Below are positions 18,079 to 27,192 of a stretch of DNA of 64,000 nt, in pieces (within the stretch, counting starts at the first letter, position 1; every line of letters starts with the position of its first letter). This DNA is from Thalassospira marina. Lineage in GTDB: Bacteria; Pseudomonadota; Alphaproteobacteria; Rhodospirillales; Thalassospiraceae. The DNA lies in the NCBI RefSeq assembly GCF_002844375.1, contig NZ_CP024199.1, positions 3,016,001 to 3,080,000 of the forward strand, written 5' to 3'. Position numbers and translations under genes: made by a program. The notes under the pieces are model-generated. The model was given only the letters and a program-made list of their open reading frames with translations, was not told the DNA's origin and ran no database searches.

Positions 18079-18436
18079 TAACCAGCAAGCCAGGCTATTA
18101 TGGCCCTGTAACAATCGCGTAATTGACTGTTTCAAAACCGGCTTTCCCGCCAAGGGGAATTTGACGGGTTTTACATCCGAAAAGCATTTATCAGCCTATA
18201 GGCTTTTGGTGGCAATTCGCTATTATGGGGAACATCGCCAGACGACTATTTGGTGATGTCGCCCACAGGATTTCCGGGATGGTTGCAAAAGGGCAATCAT
18301 TGCAGAATTTGATTATCAAACCTGCGTAAATAGTCTTTACGCGACAATTGAGTTTCCGCGCCAGCACTGCTATAGGAAGGGCGTTTCCGGGTGCCAGGTG
18401 CTGGCCTAACTGCCAAAATGTGAAAGATCCCGCCAG
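18079..18436. other. non-coding stretch upstream of purC
   Basis: About 360 bases. It contains a short terminator-like AGCC/GGCT hairpin with TTTT near 18193-18208 and the purC promoter candidate. I see no open frame or structured RNA that I can name. Confidence 0.5.
18348..18376 (+). promoter_or_regulatory. candidate sigma-70 promoter of purC
   Basis: TTGAGT (18348-18353), 17-base spacer, TATAGG (18371-18376). The expected start of transcription would give a leader of about 55 bases before the purC ATG. Confidence 0.55.
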
Positions 18437-19201
18437 ATGTCGAGAAAACGGCCGATTTACGAGGGCAAAGCCAAGGTTCTGTACGAAGGTACCGAGCCGG
18501 GCACGATCATCCAGTATTTCAAGGATGACGCCACCGCGTTCAACGCCCAGAAGCGCGGCACGATCGCCGGCAAGGGTGTTCTCAACAACATGATCACGGA
18601 ATTCGTGATGTCTCGCCTGGCCGAGATCGGTATTCCCACCCACTTCATTCGCCGTCTCAACATGCGCGAACAGCTTGTTCGCAAAGTTGAAATCGTGCCG
18701 ATCGAAGTTGTGGTCCGCAATATTTGCGCCGGTTCCATGGCAAAGCGCCTTGGCCTTGAAGAAGGCATGAAGCTGCCGCGCCCGATCGTTGAATTCTATT
18801 ACAAGGATGACGATCTTGGGGACCCGCTGGTTTCTGACGAACATGTTCTCGCTCTTGGCTGGGCTTCGCCCGAAGAGCTTGAGGAAATCGTCGGTTATTC
18901 GCTGCGAATCAACGATTACCTGTGCGGCCTGATGCGTGGCATCGGCCTGAAACTGGTTGATTTCAAGCTGGAATTTGGCCGCCTGTTCGACAACGAATTT
19001 TCGCAGCTTGTTCTGGCTGACGAATTCAGCCCCGATAACTGCCGCCTGTGGGACGCCATCACCAACGAAAAAATGGACAAGGATCGCTTCCGCCGCGATC
19101 TTGGTGGTGTCGAAGAGGCATATCAGGAAGTGGCACGCCGTCTTGGTGTCCTGCCTGAATCCGCCGACATAGAGTCGCTCAACAAAGACGCGACGACGTG
19201 A
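18437..19201 (+). CDS. purC: phosphoribosylaminoimidazole-succinocarboxamide synthase
   Basis: Joins CAIR and aspartate to SAICAR in purine synthesis using ATP. 254 residues, normal for the family. It shows the N-terminal YEGKAKVLYE motif, VVRNICAGSMAKR and the metal/ATP region (LKLVDFKLEFG, LADEFSPDNCRLWD). It is the first gene of the purC-purS-purQ-purL cluster, separated from purS by a hairpin. Confidence 0.97.
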   Translation: MSRKRPIYEGKAKVLYEGTEPGTIIQYFKDDATAFNAQKRGTIAGKGVLNNMITEFVMSRLAEIGIPTHFIRRLNMREQLVRKVEIVPIEVVVRNICAGSMAKRLGLEEGMKLPRPIVEFYYKDDDLGDPLVSDEHVLALGWASPEELEEIVGYSLRINDYLCGLMRGIGLKLVDFKLEFGRLFDNEFSQLVLADEFSPDNCRLWDAITNEKMDKDRFRRDLGGVEEAYQEVARRLGVLPESADIESLNKDATT

Positions 19202-19206
19202 TTACC

Positions 19207-19236
19207 CAGGGCCGCGCTTGCGCGGCCCTGATCTTA
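19207..19236 (+). other. stem-loop between purC and purS
   Basis: A 10-bp GC-rich stem (19207-19216 with 19221-19230) and CTTG tetraloop, followed by ATCTTATTTG. The tail is only partly T-rich, so it may be a leaky terminator or an mRNA-stability element that sets purC apart from purSQL. Confidence 0.55.
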
Positions 19237-19324
19237 TTTGCGCCGGCTCGGTGGTACGACCGGCAGAGTCTAATATCAATTGACGATCGCCTCTGGCGAA
19301 AGCGAACCAAGCAAGGAGCTTCTC

Positions 19325-19567
19325 GTGAAAGCACGTGTTCATGTCACCCTGAAGAACGGTGTCCTCGATCCGCAGGGCAAGGCAGTTCATCACGCCCTTC
19401 AGGGCCTCGGATTTGCCGGCGTCGGAGATGTCCGCCAGGGCAAGTTCATCGAACTTGAACTTGAAGGAACCGACGTGGAAAAAGCCCGCAGCGACGTTAA
19501 AGAAATGTGCGAAAAGCTGCTCGCCAACACGGTGATCGAAAACTACGACATCGACATCGTCGCTTGA
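19325..19567 (+). CDS. purS: phosphoribosylformylglycinamidine synthase subunit PurS
   Basis: Small subunit that links PurL and PurQ in the three-part FGAM synthase. The start is GTG at 19325, set by AAGGAG upstream, giving 80 residues, the normal PurS size. The sequence KARVHVTLKNGVLDPQGKAV is typical. It lies directly before purQ and purL. Confidence 0.96.
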   Translation: MKARVHVTLKNGVLDPQGKAVHHALQGLGFAGVGDVRQGKFIELELEGTDVEKARSDVKEMCEKLLANTVIENYDIDIVA

Positions 19568-19629
19568 ACCGGATGCGGGCCTGAGGCTGACCCCAGCCCT
19601 ACCCGCCCGAATAAAAGGGAGATTGGCCA

Positions 19630-20319
19630 GTGAAAGCTGCCGTAATCGTATTCCCCGGTTCGAATTGCGACCGGGACGTCCAGGTGGCCCTGCAGAAACG
19701 CATGGGTACTGCGCCGCACATGGTGTGGCACCGGGAAACCGCCCTGCCGAAAACCGACCTGATCGTGCTTCCGGGTGGTTTTTCCTATGGTGACTATCTG
19801 CGTTGTGGTGCCATGGCCGCCAACAGCCCGATCATGCGCGCCGTTGTGGCCGCCGCACGGGCTGGCACGCCGGTTCTTGGCATTTGCAATGGCTTCCAGA
19901 TCCTGATCGAGGCAGGCCTTCTGCCCGGCGCGCTGATGCGTAACCGCGATCTGAAATTCATCTGCAAAGATGTCACGATGCGGGTCGAAACCACCGACAC
20001 CATCTTTACCAGCCATTACAACAATGGCGAAATCGTCAAGATCCCGGTCGCCCATCATGATGGCAATTATTTTGCCGATGCGGAAACCGTGAAGCGCCTT
20101 GAAGGTGAAGGCCAGGTTGTTCTGCGTTACACCGACGCCGAAGGCAATGCCACCGATGCCGCCAATATCAATGGTTCGGTCAATAACATTGCCGGGATCG
20201 TTGATGAAGAACGCCGTATTTTCGGCCTGATGCCGCACCCCGAACGCGTTATTGAACCGCTGCATCGCGGCACCCAGGGCGCATTGATATTTGATTCGCT
20301 TTTGGAGGCGCTGGCATGA
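19630..20319 (+). CDS. purQ: phosphoribosylformylglycinamidine synthase subunit PurQ (glutamine amidotransferase)
   Basis: Supplies ammonia from glutamine to PurL. 229 residues, GTG start with AGGGAGA upstream. A class I amidotransferase with the nucleophile Cys in GICNGFQILIEAG (near residue 86) and the HPE motif (GLMPHPERVIE). It overlaps purL by four bases (ATGA), so the two subunits are translationally coupled. Confidence 0.97.
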   Translation: MKAAVIVFPGSNCDRDVQVALQKRMGTAPHMVWHRETALPKTDLIVLPGGFSYGDYLRCGAMAANSPIMRAVVAAARAGTPVLGICNGFQILIEAGLLPGALMRNRDLKFICKDVTMRVETTDTIFTSHYNNGEIVKIPVAHHDGNYFADAETVKRLEGEGQVVLRYTDAEGNATDAANINGSVNNIAGIVDEERRIFGLMPHPERVIEPLHRGTQGALIFDSLLEALA

Positions 20320-22508
20320 GCGAGATCACCCCGGACGTTATCAAAAGCCACGGCCTGACCGCGGACGAATACAAACTGGTTCTGGAAATCATGGGTCGCG
20401 AGCCGAACCTGACCGAACTGGGTATTTTCTCTGTCATGTGGTCCGAGCATTGCTCGTACAAGTCATCGAAAAAATGGCTGAAAACCCTGCCGACCAAAGC
20501 CCCCTGGGTTATCCAGGGCCCGGGCGAAAATGCCGGTGTCATTGACATTGGCGATGGTCAGGCTGCCGTTTTCAAAATGGAAAGCCACAACCACCCGTCC
20601 TTTATCGAACCCTATCAGGGTGCGGCGACCGGTGTTGGCGGTATCATGCGTGACGTGTTCACCATGGGCGCACGCCCGATTGCCAATATGAACGCCCTGC
20701 GTTTTGGTGCGCCGGAACATCCCAAAACCCGTCACCTGCTTTCGGGCGTGGTCGAAGGTATTGGCGGTTATGGCAACTGCATGGGTGTGCCGACAATCGG
20801 TGGTGAAACCAACTTCCACCCGTCTTACAATGGCAACATCCTTGTCAATGCGATGACGGTTGGTCTGGCCGATACCGACAATATTTTCTATTCGGCAGCA
20901 GCAGGTGTCGGCAACCCGGTTGTCTATGTCGGTTCCAAAACCGGCCGTGACGGCATCCACGGTGCCACCATGGCATCGGCTGAATTTGACGATGCATCCG
21001 AAGAAAAGCGGCCGACCGTCCAGGTTGGTGACCCGTTCACCGAAAAGCTTCTGCTTGAAGCCTGCCTGGAGCTGATGGCAACTGACATGATCGTCGCCAT
21101 CCAGGATATGGGCGCTGCGGGCCTGACCTCGTCGTCATTTGAAATGGCATCGAAGGGTGGTGTTGGCGTCGAGCTGTGGCTTGATAAAGTCCCGATGCGC
21201 GAAGAAGGCATGACCCCTTACGAGCTGATGCTTTCAGAATCGCAGGAACGCATGCTGATGGTTCTGCGTCCCGGTAGCGAAGAAGCCGCCAAGGCGATCT
21301 TCGATAAATGGGAACTGGACTTTGCCGTTATCGGTAAACTGACCGATAGCAAACGCATGACCCTGATGTGGCATGGCGACGTCGCTGGCGACCTGCCGAT
21401 TGACCCGCTGGCTGAAGCATCACCGGAATATGACCGTCCGTGGGAAGAAACCCCGAAGCAGGACCGCATTGATCCGAACAGCATCGAACCGAAAATGCCG
21501 CACAGCGAAGCCCTGAAAACCCTGATGGGTTCGGCTGACCTGGCATCGCGCCGCTGGATCTGGGAACAGTATGACCACATGGTCATGGCTGATACCATTG
21601 TCCGCCCGGGTGGTGATGCGGGTGTGGTGCGTGTTCACAACACCAACAAGGGCCTTGCCGTTACCACCGACTGTACCCCGCGTTACGTTAAGGCGGACCC
21701 GGTTGAAGGTGGCAAACAGGCCGTTGCCGAAGCTTACCGCAACCTGACGGCCGTTGGCGCAAAACCGCTGGCAATTACCGACAATATGAATTTCGGTAAC
21801 CCGGAACGTCCGCGCATCATGGGGCAGTTTGTCGGTGCCTGTAAGGGTATTGGCGAAGCCTGCATCGCGCTGGATTTCCCGGTCGTTTCAGGCAACGTAT
21901 CGCTTTACAACGAAACCAATGGCGAAGGCATCCTGCCGACGCCGGCAATTGGTGGCGTTGGTTTGCTGGCCGATGTCGGCCGTATGGCGACCGTCAATGT
22001 CAAAGCCAAAGACGCCGTTCTGATCATGCTGGGTACTGCAACCGGTGAACTTGGCCAGTCGGTTTATCTGAAAAACATCGAAAATCGCGAAGCAGGCAGC
22101 CCGCCGCCGGTCGATCTTGATGCAGAAAAACGCGTTGGCAACCTGGTTCGCGGCCTGATCGAAAGCAACCTGGTTCGTACCTGCCATGACGTTTCCGATG
22201 GTGGCCTGCTGGTCGCCATTGCTGAAATGTGCCTGGCTGGCAATATCGGTGCCGATGTGTACCTGCCGGAAAAAGGCAGCGAAATCGCATGGCTGTTTGG
22301 TGAAGACCAGGCCCGTTACGTGGTTGCCACCCGCGACCCCGATAGCGTGCTGAACGCTGCGGCCAGCGCCAATGTCAATGCCGTTATCGTTGGGAATGCC
22401 GGTGGCACTGCCATCACCATCGAAGGTGACGACGCCGTTGAACTTGCCGATCTGCGCGACGTTCACGAAGGCTGGATGCCCAACTACATGGCTGCAACCA
22501 TCAACTGA
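20316..22508 (+). CDS. purL: phosphoribosylformylglycinamidine synthase subunit PurL
   Basis: ATP-dependent synthase subunit converting FGAR to FGAM. 730 residues, the small PurL type that needs separate PurS and PurQ, both encoded just upstream. It has MWSEHCSYKSSKKW near residue 42, the Gly-rich GPGENAGV segment, and MESHNHPSFIEPYQGAATG. The duplicated AIRS-like halves are recognisable. A terminator follows. Confidence 0.97.
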   Translation: MSEITPDVIKSHGLTADEYKLVLEIMGREPNLTELGIFSVMWSEHCSYKSSKKWLKTLPTKAPWVIQGPGENAGVIDIGDGQAAVFKMESHNHPSFIEPYQGAATGVGGIMRDVFTMGARPIANMNALRFGAPEHPKTRHLLSGVVEGIGGYGNCMGVPTIGGETNFHPSYNGNILVNAMTVGLADTDNIFYSAAAGVGNPVVYVGSKTGRDGIHGATMASAEFDDASEEKRPTVQVGDPFTEKLLLEACLELMATDMIVAIQDMGAAGLTSSSFEMASKGGVGVELWLDKVPMREEGMTPYELMLSESQERMLMVLRPGSEEAAKAIFDKWELDFAVIGKLTDSKRMTLMWHGDVAGDLPIDPLAEASPEYDRPWEETPKQDRIDPNSIEPKMPHSEALKTLMGSADLASRRWIWEQYDHMVMADTIVRPGGDAGVVRVHNTNKGLAVTTDCTPRYVKADPVEGGKQAVAEAYRNLTAVGAKPLAITDNMNFGNPERPRIMGQFVGACKGIGEACIALDFPVVSGNVSLYNETNGEGILPTPAIGGVGLLADVGRMATVNVKAKDAVLIMLGTATGELGQSVYLKNIENREAGSPPPVDLDAEKRVGNLVRGLIESNLVRTCHDVSDGGLLVAIAEMCLAGNIGADVYLPEKGSEIAWLFGEDQARYVVATRDPDSVLNAAASANVNAVIVGNAGGTAITIEGDDAVELADLRDVHEGWMPNYMAATIN

Positions 22509-22539
22509 TCAATCGGTCAGACGGTTCTGCTGTCCTATC

Positions 22540-22575
22540 AAACCCCGCCGCGCTATCGCCCGGCGGGGTTTTTAT
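22540..22575 (+). terminator. rho-independent terminator of purL
   Basis: An 11-bp stem (22540-22550 with 22561-22571), loop CGCTATCGCC and T-rich tail. An almost identical copy occurs at 24491-24526. Confidence 0.9.
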
Positions 22576-22599
22576 TTGCCCTGCCCGACAGCCTTGCCG

Positions 22600-23514
22600 T
22601 TAAATCATTGGACCAGCGACCTTTTCGGGAAAAGCATCCGCCAGCCAGTCGATAAACACGCGCAGGCGCGGTGTGACATATCGGTTCTGCGGATAAACCA
22701 CATGGAACGGATAGGATGAAGGCCGCCAGTCCTGCAAAATCTCCACCAGATTGCCGTTTTGCAAATCTGCACCGGCGGCATAGGAAAATGTCTGGATAAT
22801 GCCCAACCCTGCCACCACGGCGGCAAGATGGGCGTTGCTTTCATTCACACTGAAACGGCTTTCAACCTTGATCTCGATCTTTTCGCCATTCTGCAAAAAG
22901 CGAAAGGGAAACGGCCGGCCATCGCGCGTTGAATTATAACTGATCAGCCTGTGCCCGTTTTTCAGTTCATTCGGATAGGCTGGAACGCCGTATTTTTTCA
23001 AATATGCCGGTGCGGCACAGGTGATCATGGATGCCTTGCCGATATGGCGTGCAATCAGCGACGAATTTTCCAGCGGCCCACCGCGAATTACGCAGTCAAC
23101 ATTATCGCTGATCATATCAACCGCCCGGTCGGAAACGCCCAGTTCAATTTTGATATCGGGGTAAAGGTCAAAAAACGCAGGCAACAGCGGTATTAAAACA
23201 TCGCTTGCCGTTGATCCGCCCACATCAATACGCAACTTGCCGCCGGGATTACGGTGCGCGGTGTTAAAGGACGAATCAATCGCCTCCAGATCCCGCAAAA
23301 TGCACAGGGCCTTGGCATAATATTCCTCACCCTCGGGTGTTACGGTTACGCGGCGCGTGGTTCGTTGCAACAGCCGTACACCCAAATGCGCCTCCAGTTC
23401 CTGAACCAGCTTGCTCATGGTGGCGTTGGGCATATTCAGCGAATCTGCCGCGCGGGTGAAGCTGCCTGCCTCGACCACGCGCGAAAAGGCCCGCATCGCC
23501 AGTAACTGGTCCAT
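22600..23514 (-). CDS. LysR family transcriptional regulator
   Basis: 304 residues. N-terminal helix-turn-helix (MDQLLAMRAFSRVVEAGSFT, then AADSLNMPNATMSKLVQELE) and an effector domain of the LysR substrate-binding type. It belongs to the large group that regulates adjacent oxidoreductases. It is divergent from an SDR gene with about 190 bases and two palindromes between the starts. The inducer is unknown. Confidence 0.92.
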   Translation of the reverse strand: MDQLLAMRAFSRVVEAGSFTRAADSLNMPNATMSKLVQELEAHLGVRLLQRTTRRVTVTPEGEEYYAKALCILRDLEAIDSSFNTAHRNPGGKLRIDVGGSTASDVLIPLLPAFFDLYPDIKIELGVSDRAVDMISDNVDCVIRGGPLENSSLIARHIGKASMITCAAPAYLKKYGVPAYPNELKNGHRLISYNSTRDGRPFPFRFLQNGEKIEIKVESRFSVNESNAHLAAVVAGLGIIQTFSYAAGADLQNGNLVEILQDWRPSSYPFHVVYPQNRYVTPRLRVFIDWLADAFPEKVAGPMI

Positions 23515-23596
23515 TCCCGCATTCCTGTTTGTTATGATGCTTTATTATACACTCACATGAATAGTCATTTCAATTTTAGTGGATTTATCAACAAAC

Positions 23597-23628
23597 AGGT
23601 AGCGTCTACCTTTTGGTCATTCACCAAA
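23597..23628. promoter_or_regulatory. two abutting palindromes in the LysR/SDR promoter region
   Basis: AGGTAG-CGT-CTACCT (23597-23611) is followed at once by TTTGGT-CATTC-ACCAAA (23612-23628). Both are perfect inverted repeats. They lie between the divergent starts and are the best candidates for LysR operator sites. Confidence 0.55.
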
Positions 23629-23706
23629 TAACGGGCTGCGGGCCATGGGAAAATCATCCGACTGATGCGGTTTTCCGCCCCGCCCAAACCTGAAAAGGAT
23701 ATGACC

Positions 23707-24456
23707 ATGACCAAACAGCTAGACGGAAAAGTCGCACTTGTAACGGGTGGCAGCACCGGCATCGGCCTTGCTGCGGCACAGGAACTGGCCCAACAGGGCG
23801 CACGGGTTTTCATCACCGGGCGTCGCGAAGAAGAACTTAATGCCGCCGTCCAGGCCATTGGGGGCAATGCCACCGGCATCCGTGCCGATGCCGCCAACAA
23901 CCAGGACCTTGATGCCCTATATGCCCAAATCGCCAAATCGGCCGGTAAACTTGATATCCTGTTTGCCAATGCCGGGGGCGGCGACATGCTGCCATTGGGT
24001 GCCATTACCGAAGAACAGTTTGACCGCATTTTTGGCACCAATGTTCGCGGCGTTCTGTTTACCGTGCAAAAGGCACTGCCTTTGCTGACAAAGGGCGCAT
24101 CGGTGATTTTGACATCCTCGACAACCTCGATCAAAGGCACTGAAAATTTCAGCGTCTATAGCGCCAGCAAAGCCGCCGTTCGCAACTTTGCCCGTTCCTG
24201 GGCGCTGGACCTGAAAGATCGCCAAATTCGCGTCAATGCCATCAGCCCCGGCCCGGTCCGCACACCCGGCCTTGGTGGTTTGGTCCCCGATGATGCCCGC
24301 CAGGGTCTTTATGACTTCCTGGCTGCCCAGGTGCCGCTGGGCCGTTTGGGCGAACCCGAAGAAATCGGCAAGGCTGTCGCCTTTCTGGCGTCCGATGCGG
24401 CCAGTTTTGTGAACGGGATCGAACTGTTTGTCGATGGCGGCATGGCGCAGGTCTAA
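23707..24456 (+). CDS. short-chain dehydrogenase/reductase (SDR) family oxidoreductase
   Basis: 249 residues from the ATG at 23707, which has AAGGA at good spacing. A classical SDR: cofactor loop TGGSTGIG, NAG motif (FANAGGG), catalytic Tyr/Lys in YSASKAAVRN, and the C-terminal FVNGIELFVDGGMAQV. GRREEEL after the second strand suggests preference for NADP(H). The substrate cannot be deduced. Probably controlled by the divergent LysR protein. Confidence 0.92.
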   Translation: MTKQLDGKVALVTGGSTGIGLAAAQELAQQGARVFITGRREEELNAAVQAIGGNATGIRADAANNQDLDALYAQIAKSAGKLDILFANAGGGDMLPLGAITEEQFDRIFGTNVRGVLFTVQKALPLLTKGASVILTSSTTSIKGTENFSVYSASKAAVRNFARSWALDLKDRQIRVNAISPGPVRTPGLGGLVPDDARQGLYDFLAAQVPLGRLGEPEEIGKAVAFLASDAASFVNGIELFVDGGMAQV

Positions 24457-24490
24457 CGCCTCACCTTTTGCCTATCTATCACTTCACGTT

Positions 24491-24526
24491 AAACCCCGCC
24501 GCGCCATCGCCCGGCGGGGTTTTCTT
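24491..24526 (+). terminator. rho-independent terminator of the SDR gene
   Basis: Same stem as at 22540-22571 with one base changed in the loop (CGCCATCGCC), followed by TTTTCTTT. Confidence 0.88.
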
Positions 24527-24552
24527 TGGTTGGCAATCACGCTTAAAGCCAT

Positions 24553-24585
24553 AAAAAAGGCCGGTCAGCGAAACTGACCGGCCTT
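24553..24585 (-). terminator. rho-independent terminator of mrp
   Basis: A 12-bp stem (24557-24568 with 24574-24585) and five-base loop. On the minus strand it runs into TTTTTTAT. Confidence 0.85.
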
Positions 24586-24635
24586 ATTCTGATTTCGGGG
24601 CAGTAAGGCGCATGCCTTACGCATTGCAGGTGCGA

Positions 24636-25910
24636 TTAACGAAAGCTGATTTTCGGAAACAGGCTTTTCTTTGGTTTGGTTTTCGGGCCAACCTGTTCGT
24701 CAATCGAAGCTGCGATTTGACGGGCAATATTGGCATAGGCCTGTGAATGGGCGCCATCCGGGTCGGTTTCAATGATCGGCTTGCCTTCATCGGCTCCCAG
24801 GCGGATTTTAAGGTCCAGCGGGATCTCGCCCAGGAACGGCACACCCAGTTCATCGGCCGCCTTATGTGCGCCACCATGGTCAAACACATGGTCAACATGC
24901 CCGCAATTGGGGCACTGATAATAGCTCATATTTTCGATCAGGCCGAAAATCGGCACATTGACCTTGCGGAACATGTTCAGGCCCTTGCGGGCATCAAGCA
25001 ACGCCACATCCTGCGGGGTTGAAACAATAACCGCACCGGTTACCGGCACACGCTGCGCCATTGAAAGCTGAATGTCGCCCGTGCCCGGGGGCATATCCAC
25101 CACCAGCACGTCCAACTCGCCCCAGTCGGTATCACGCAGCAACTGTTCAAGCGCGCCCATTGCCATCGGCCCACGCCAGATAACCGGCTGTTCCTCGTCG
25201 ATCATGAAGCCAATCGACATGATCTTGATGCCAAAGGCACTGGGCGGGGTGATTTTGCCTTCCTTGGATGAATGGGTCGGCTTTGCAGTCCGCAGGCCCA
25301 TCATGCGCGGCAGGGACGGCCCGTAAATATCGGCATCCAGCAGACCAACCTTGAGCCCCTGACGGGCCAGCGACAGGGCAAGATTGACCGATGTGGTCGA
25401 TTTGCCAACACCACCCTTGCCCGATGCTACCGTTACGACGGATCGAATGGCACCAAGATCAAGCGGGCGTTGCCCACCACCTGCACCAGGTCCGCCAGCG
25501 GCACCGGCACCACCAGCCGGGCGTGCGCCCTGCCCACCCGCAGCGGAATGACCATGAGAATGGCCATGCGAATGACTGTGTGAATGGCCATGATCGTGCG
25601 CGTGCGAATGCCCCGCCGGCGCACTGCCCCCCTGCGAGGCCCCCGCGCCAGCATTGCTGCGGCGTTCGGCGGTCAGGGCGACGCGGGCTGTTGTGACCCC
25701 GTTCACACCATTTACCGCGCGCTCCGCCGATTGGCGCAAATCCTCAAGTGCCGGTCCCCGTTCGGGATCAACACCAATCATGACAGTTACATTTTCACCA
25801 TTAATATCAACACCTTGTACCATTCCCTTTTCAACGATGCTTTTACCATCGGCGGGATCGGTAACACCTTTAAGGGCATCAAGGATTGTTTCGCGTGTGA
25901 GCGAGTTCAT
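24636..25910 (-). CDS. mrp: Mrp/NBP35 family iron-sulfur cluster carrier ATPase
   Basis: Carries and delivers Fe-S clusters (ApbC/Mrp type). 424 residues: an N-terminal MIP18/DUF59-like domain (1-85), a linker, then a deviant-Walker P-loop ATPase (SGKGGVGKST at 163-172; DADIYGPSLPRMMG). The cluster-binding CxxC is present (QCPNCGHVDHVF). The linker is unusual: between residues 101 and 121 every second residue is His (11 in all), followed by a Gly/Ala/Pro-rich stretch. This could bind Zn, Ni or Fe. It is divergent from hflK. Confidence 0.93.
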   Translation of the reverse strand: MNSLTRETILDALKGVTDPADGKSIVEKGMVQGVDINGENVTVMIGVDPERGPALEDLRQSAERAVNGVNGVTTARVALTAERRSNAGAGASQGGSAPAGHSHAHDHGHSHSHSHGHSHGHSAAGGQGARPAGGAGAAGGPGAGGGQRPLDLGAIRSVVTVASGKGGVGKSTTSVNLALSLARQGLKVGLLDADIYGPSLPRMMGLRTAKPTHSSKEGKITPPSAFGIKIMSIGFMIDEEQPVIWRGPMAMGALEQLLRDTDWGELDVLVVDMPPGTGDIQLSMAQRVPVTGAVIVSTPQDVALLDARKGLNMFRKVNVPIFGLIENMSYYQCPNCGHVDHVFDHGGAHKAADELGVPFLGEIPLDLKIRLGADEGKPIIETDPDGAHSQAYANIARQIAASIDEQVGPKTKPKKSLFPKISFR

Positions 25911-26058
25911 GTTGCGGTCTCCGATTTTCGGCTTATGTCCTTGATCAGTTGGGACATATGGGTGCCTATCGTTGTTTTGCGCGGCTAGCTGTCATATAAG
26001 GCGGAAGAGCCGGGTAATCAAAGAGAAACACCGAACGGCAAGGAGGGGAAGACACTCG

Positions 26059-27192
26059 ATGCCATGGAATTCGCAAGGGGGCGGTGGCCCCTGGGGTAAT
26101 GGTGGCGGCAATAATGGCGGCCAGAACCCGTGGGGAAAACGTCCTTCAGGCGGGAACGGAGGTGGCAGCACGCCGCCCGATCTGGATGAAATGATTCGCA
26201 AAGGCCAGGACCGTCTGAAAAAGATGTTTCCGGGTGGTGGTGGCGGTGCCAAGGGCATCGTCCTGATTGGCCTTGCCATAATTGGCATCTGGCTTCTGAC
26301 CGGGTTTTACCGGGTGCAGCCGGGTGAACAGGGCGTGACGCTTCTGTTTGGCAAATGGGTTGGCACCACCGGACCGGGTCTGAATTACTTTCTGCCCGCC
26401 CCGATTGGTGAAGTCATCACGCCGAACGTCGAACGCACCAACCAGATCGAAGTTGGCTATCGCGGTTCAGGAATGGGCAATAGCGGCACGCGTGACGTGC
26501 CCGAAGAAAGCCTGATGCTGACCGGCGACCAGAACATCATCGATATTGATTACGTGGTTCAGTGGCGTATCCGCGATGCAGGTGCCTACCTGTTTAACAT
26601 TCGCGACCCTGAAACCACCATCAAGCTGGCATCGGAAAGTGCTATTCGCGAAGTAGTGGGTAAAACCGACCTTGAAGAAGCCCTGACCGTTGGTCGTGTG
26701 CAGGTCGAAGAACAGACCCGCACCCTTCTGCAGAGCATTCTGGATGGTTACCAGTCGGGTATCTTTGTTTCTGAAGTCAAAATGCAGAAAGTGGACCCGC
26801 CGCGTGAAGTTATTGATGCCTTCAACGACGTGCAGCGTGCCCGCCAGGACCGCGATCGTTCGCGCAACGAAGCCCTTGCCTATCGTAACGACATCATCCC
26901 GCGCGCCAAGGGTGACGCGGAACGTATGATCCTTGAGGCACGCGCCTATAAGGACCAGGTCGTTAAGGACGCACAGGGTGAAGCATCACGCTTTGACTCG
27001 GTTTACAATTCGTATCTGACTGCCAAAGACGTGACCAAGCGCCGCCTGTATCTTGAGACCCTGCAACAGGTTCTTAAAGATTCGAACAAAATCATTCTGG
27101 ACCAGAAAGACGGCAATGGCGTCGTGCCCTATCTGCCGCTGCCTGAAATCCAGAAACAGTCTGCCACCCAGAATTCAGGAGGCAATAACTGA
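26059..27192 (+). CDS. hflK: FtsH protease modulator HflK
   Basis: 377 residues from the ATG at 26059, set by AAGGAGGGG upstream. The N-terminus is cytoplasmic and Gly/Asn/Pro-rich (about 55 residues), followed by one membrane helix (GIVLIGLAIIGIWLLTGFY) and a periplasmic SPFH/prohibitin domain. With HflC it forms a large complex that modulates the membrane protease FtsH. It overlaps hflC by one base. Confidence 0.95.
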   Translation: MPWNSQGGGGPWGNGGGNNGGQNPWGKRPSGGNGGGSTPPDLDEMIRKGQDRLKKMFPGGGGGAKGIVLIGLAIIGIWLLTGFYRVQPGEQGVTLLFGKWVGTTGPGLNYFLPAPIGEVITPNVERTNQIEVGYRGSGMGNSGTRDVPEESLMLTGDQNIIDIDYVVQWRIRDAGAYLFNIRDPETTIKLASESAIREVVGKTDLEEALTVGRVQVEEQTRTLLQSILDGYQSGIFVSEVKMQKVDPPREVIDAFNDVQRARQDRDRSRNEALAYRNDIIPRAKGDAERMILEARAYKDQVVKDAQGEASRFDSVYNSYLTAKDVTKRRLYLETLQQVLKDSNKIILDQKDGNGVVPYLPLPEIQKQSATQNSGGNN

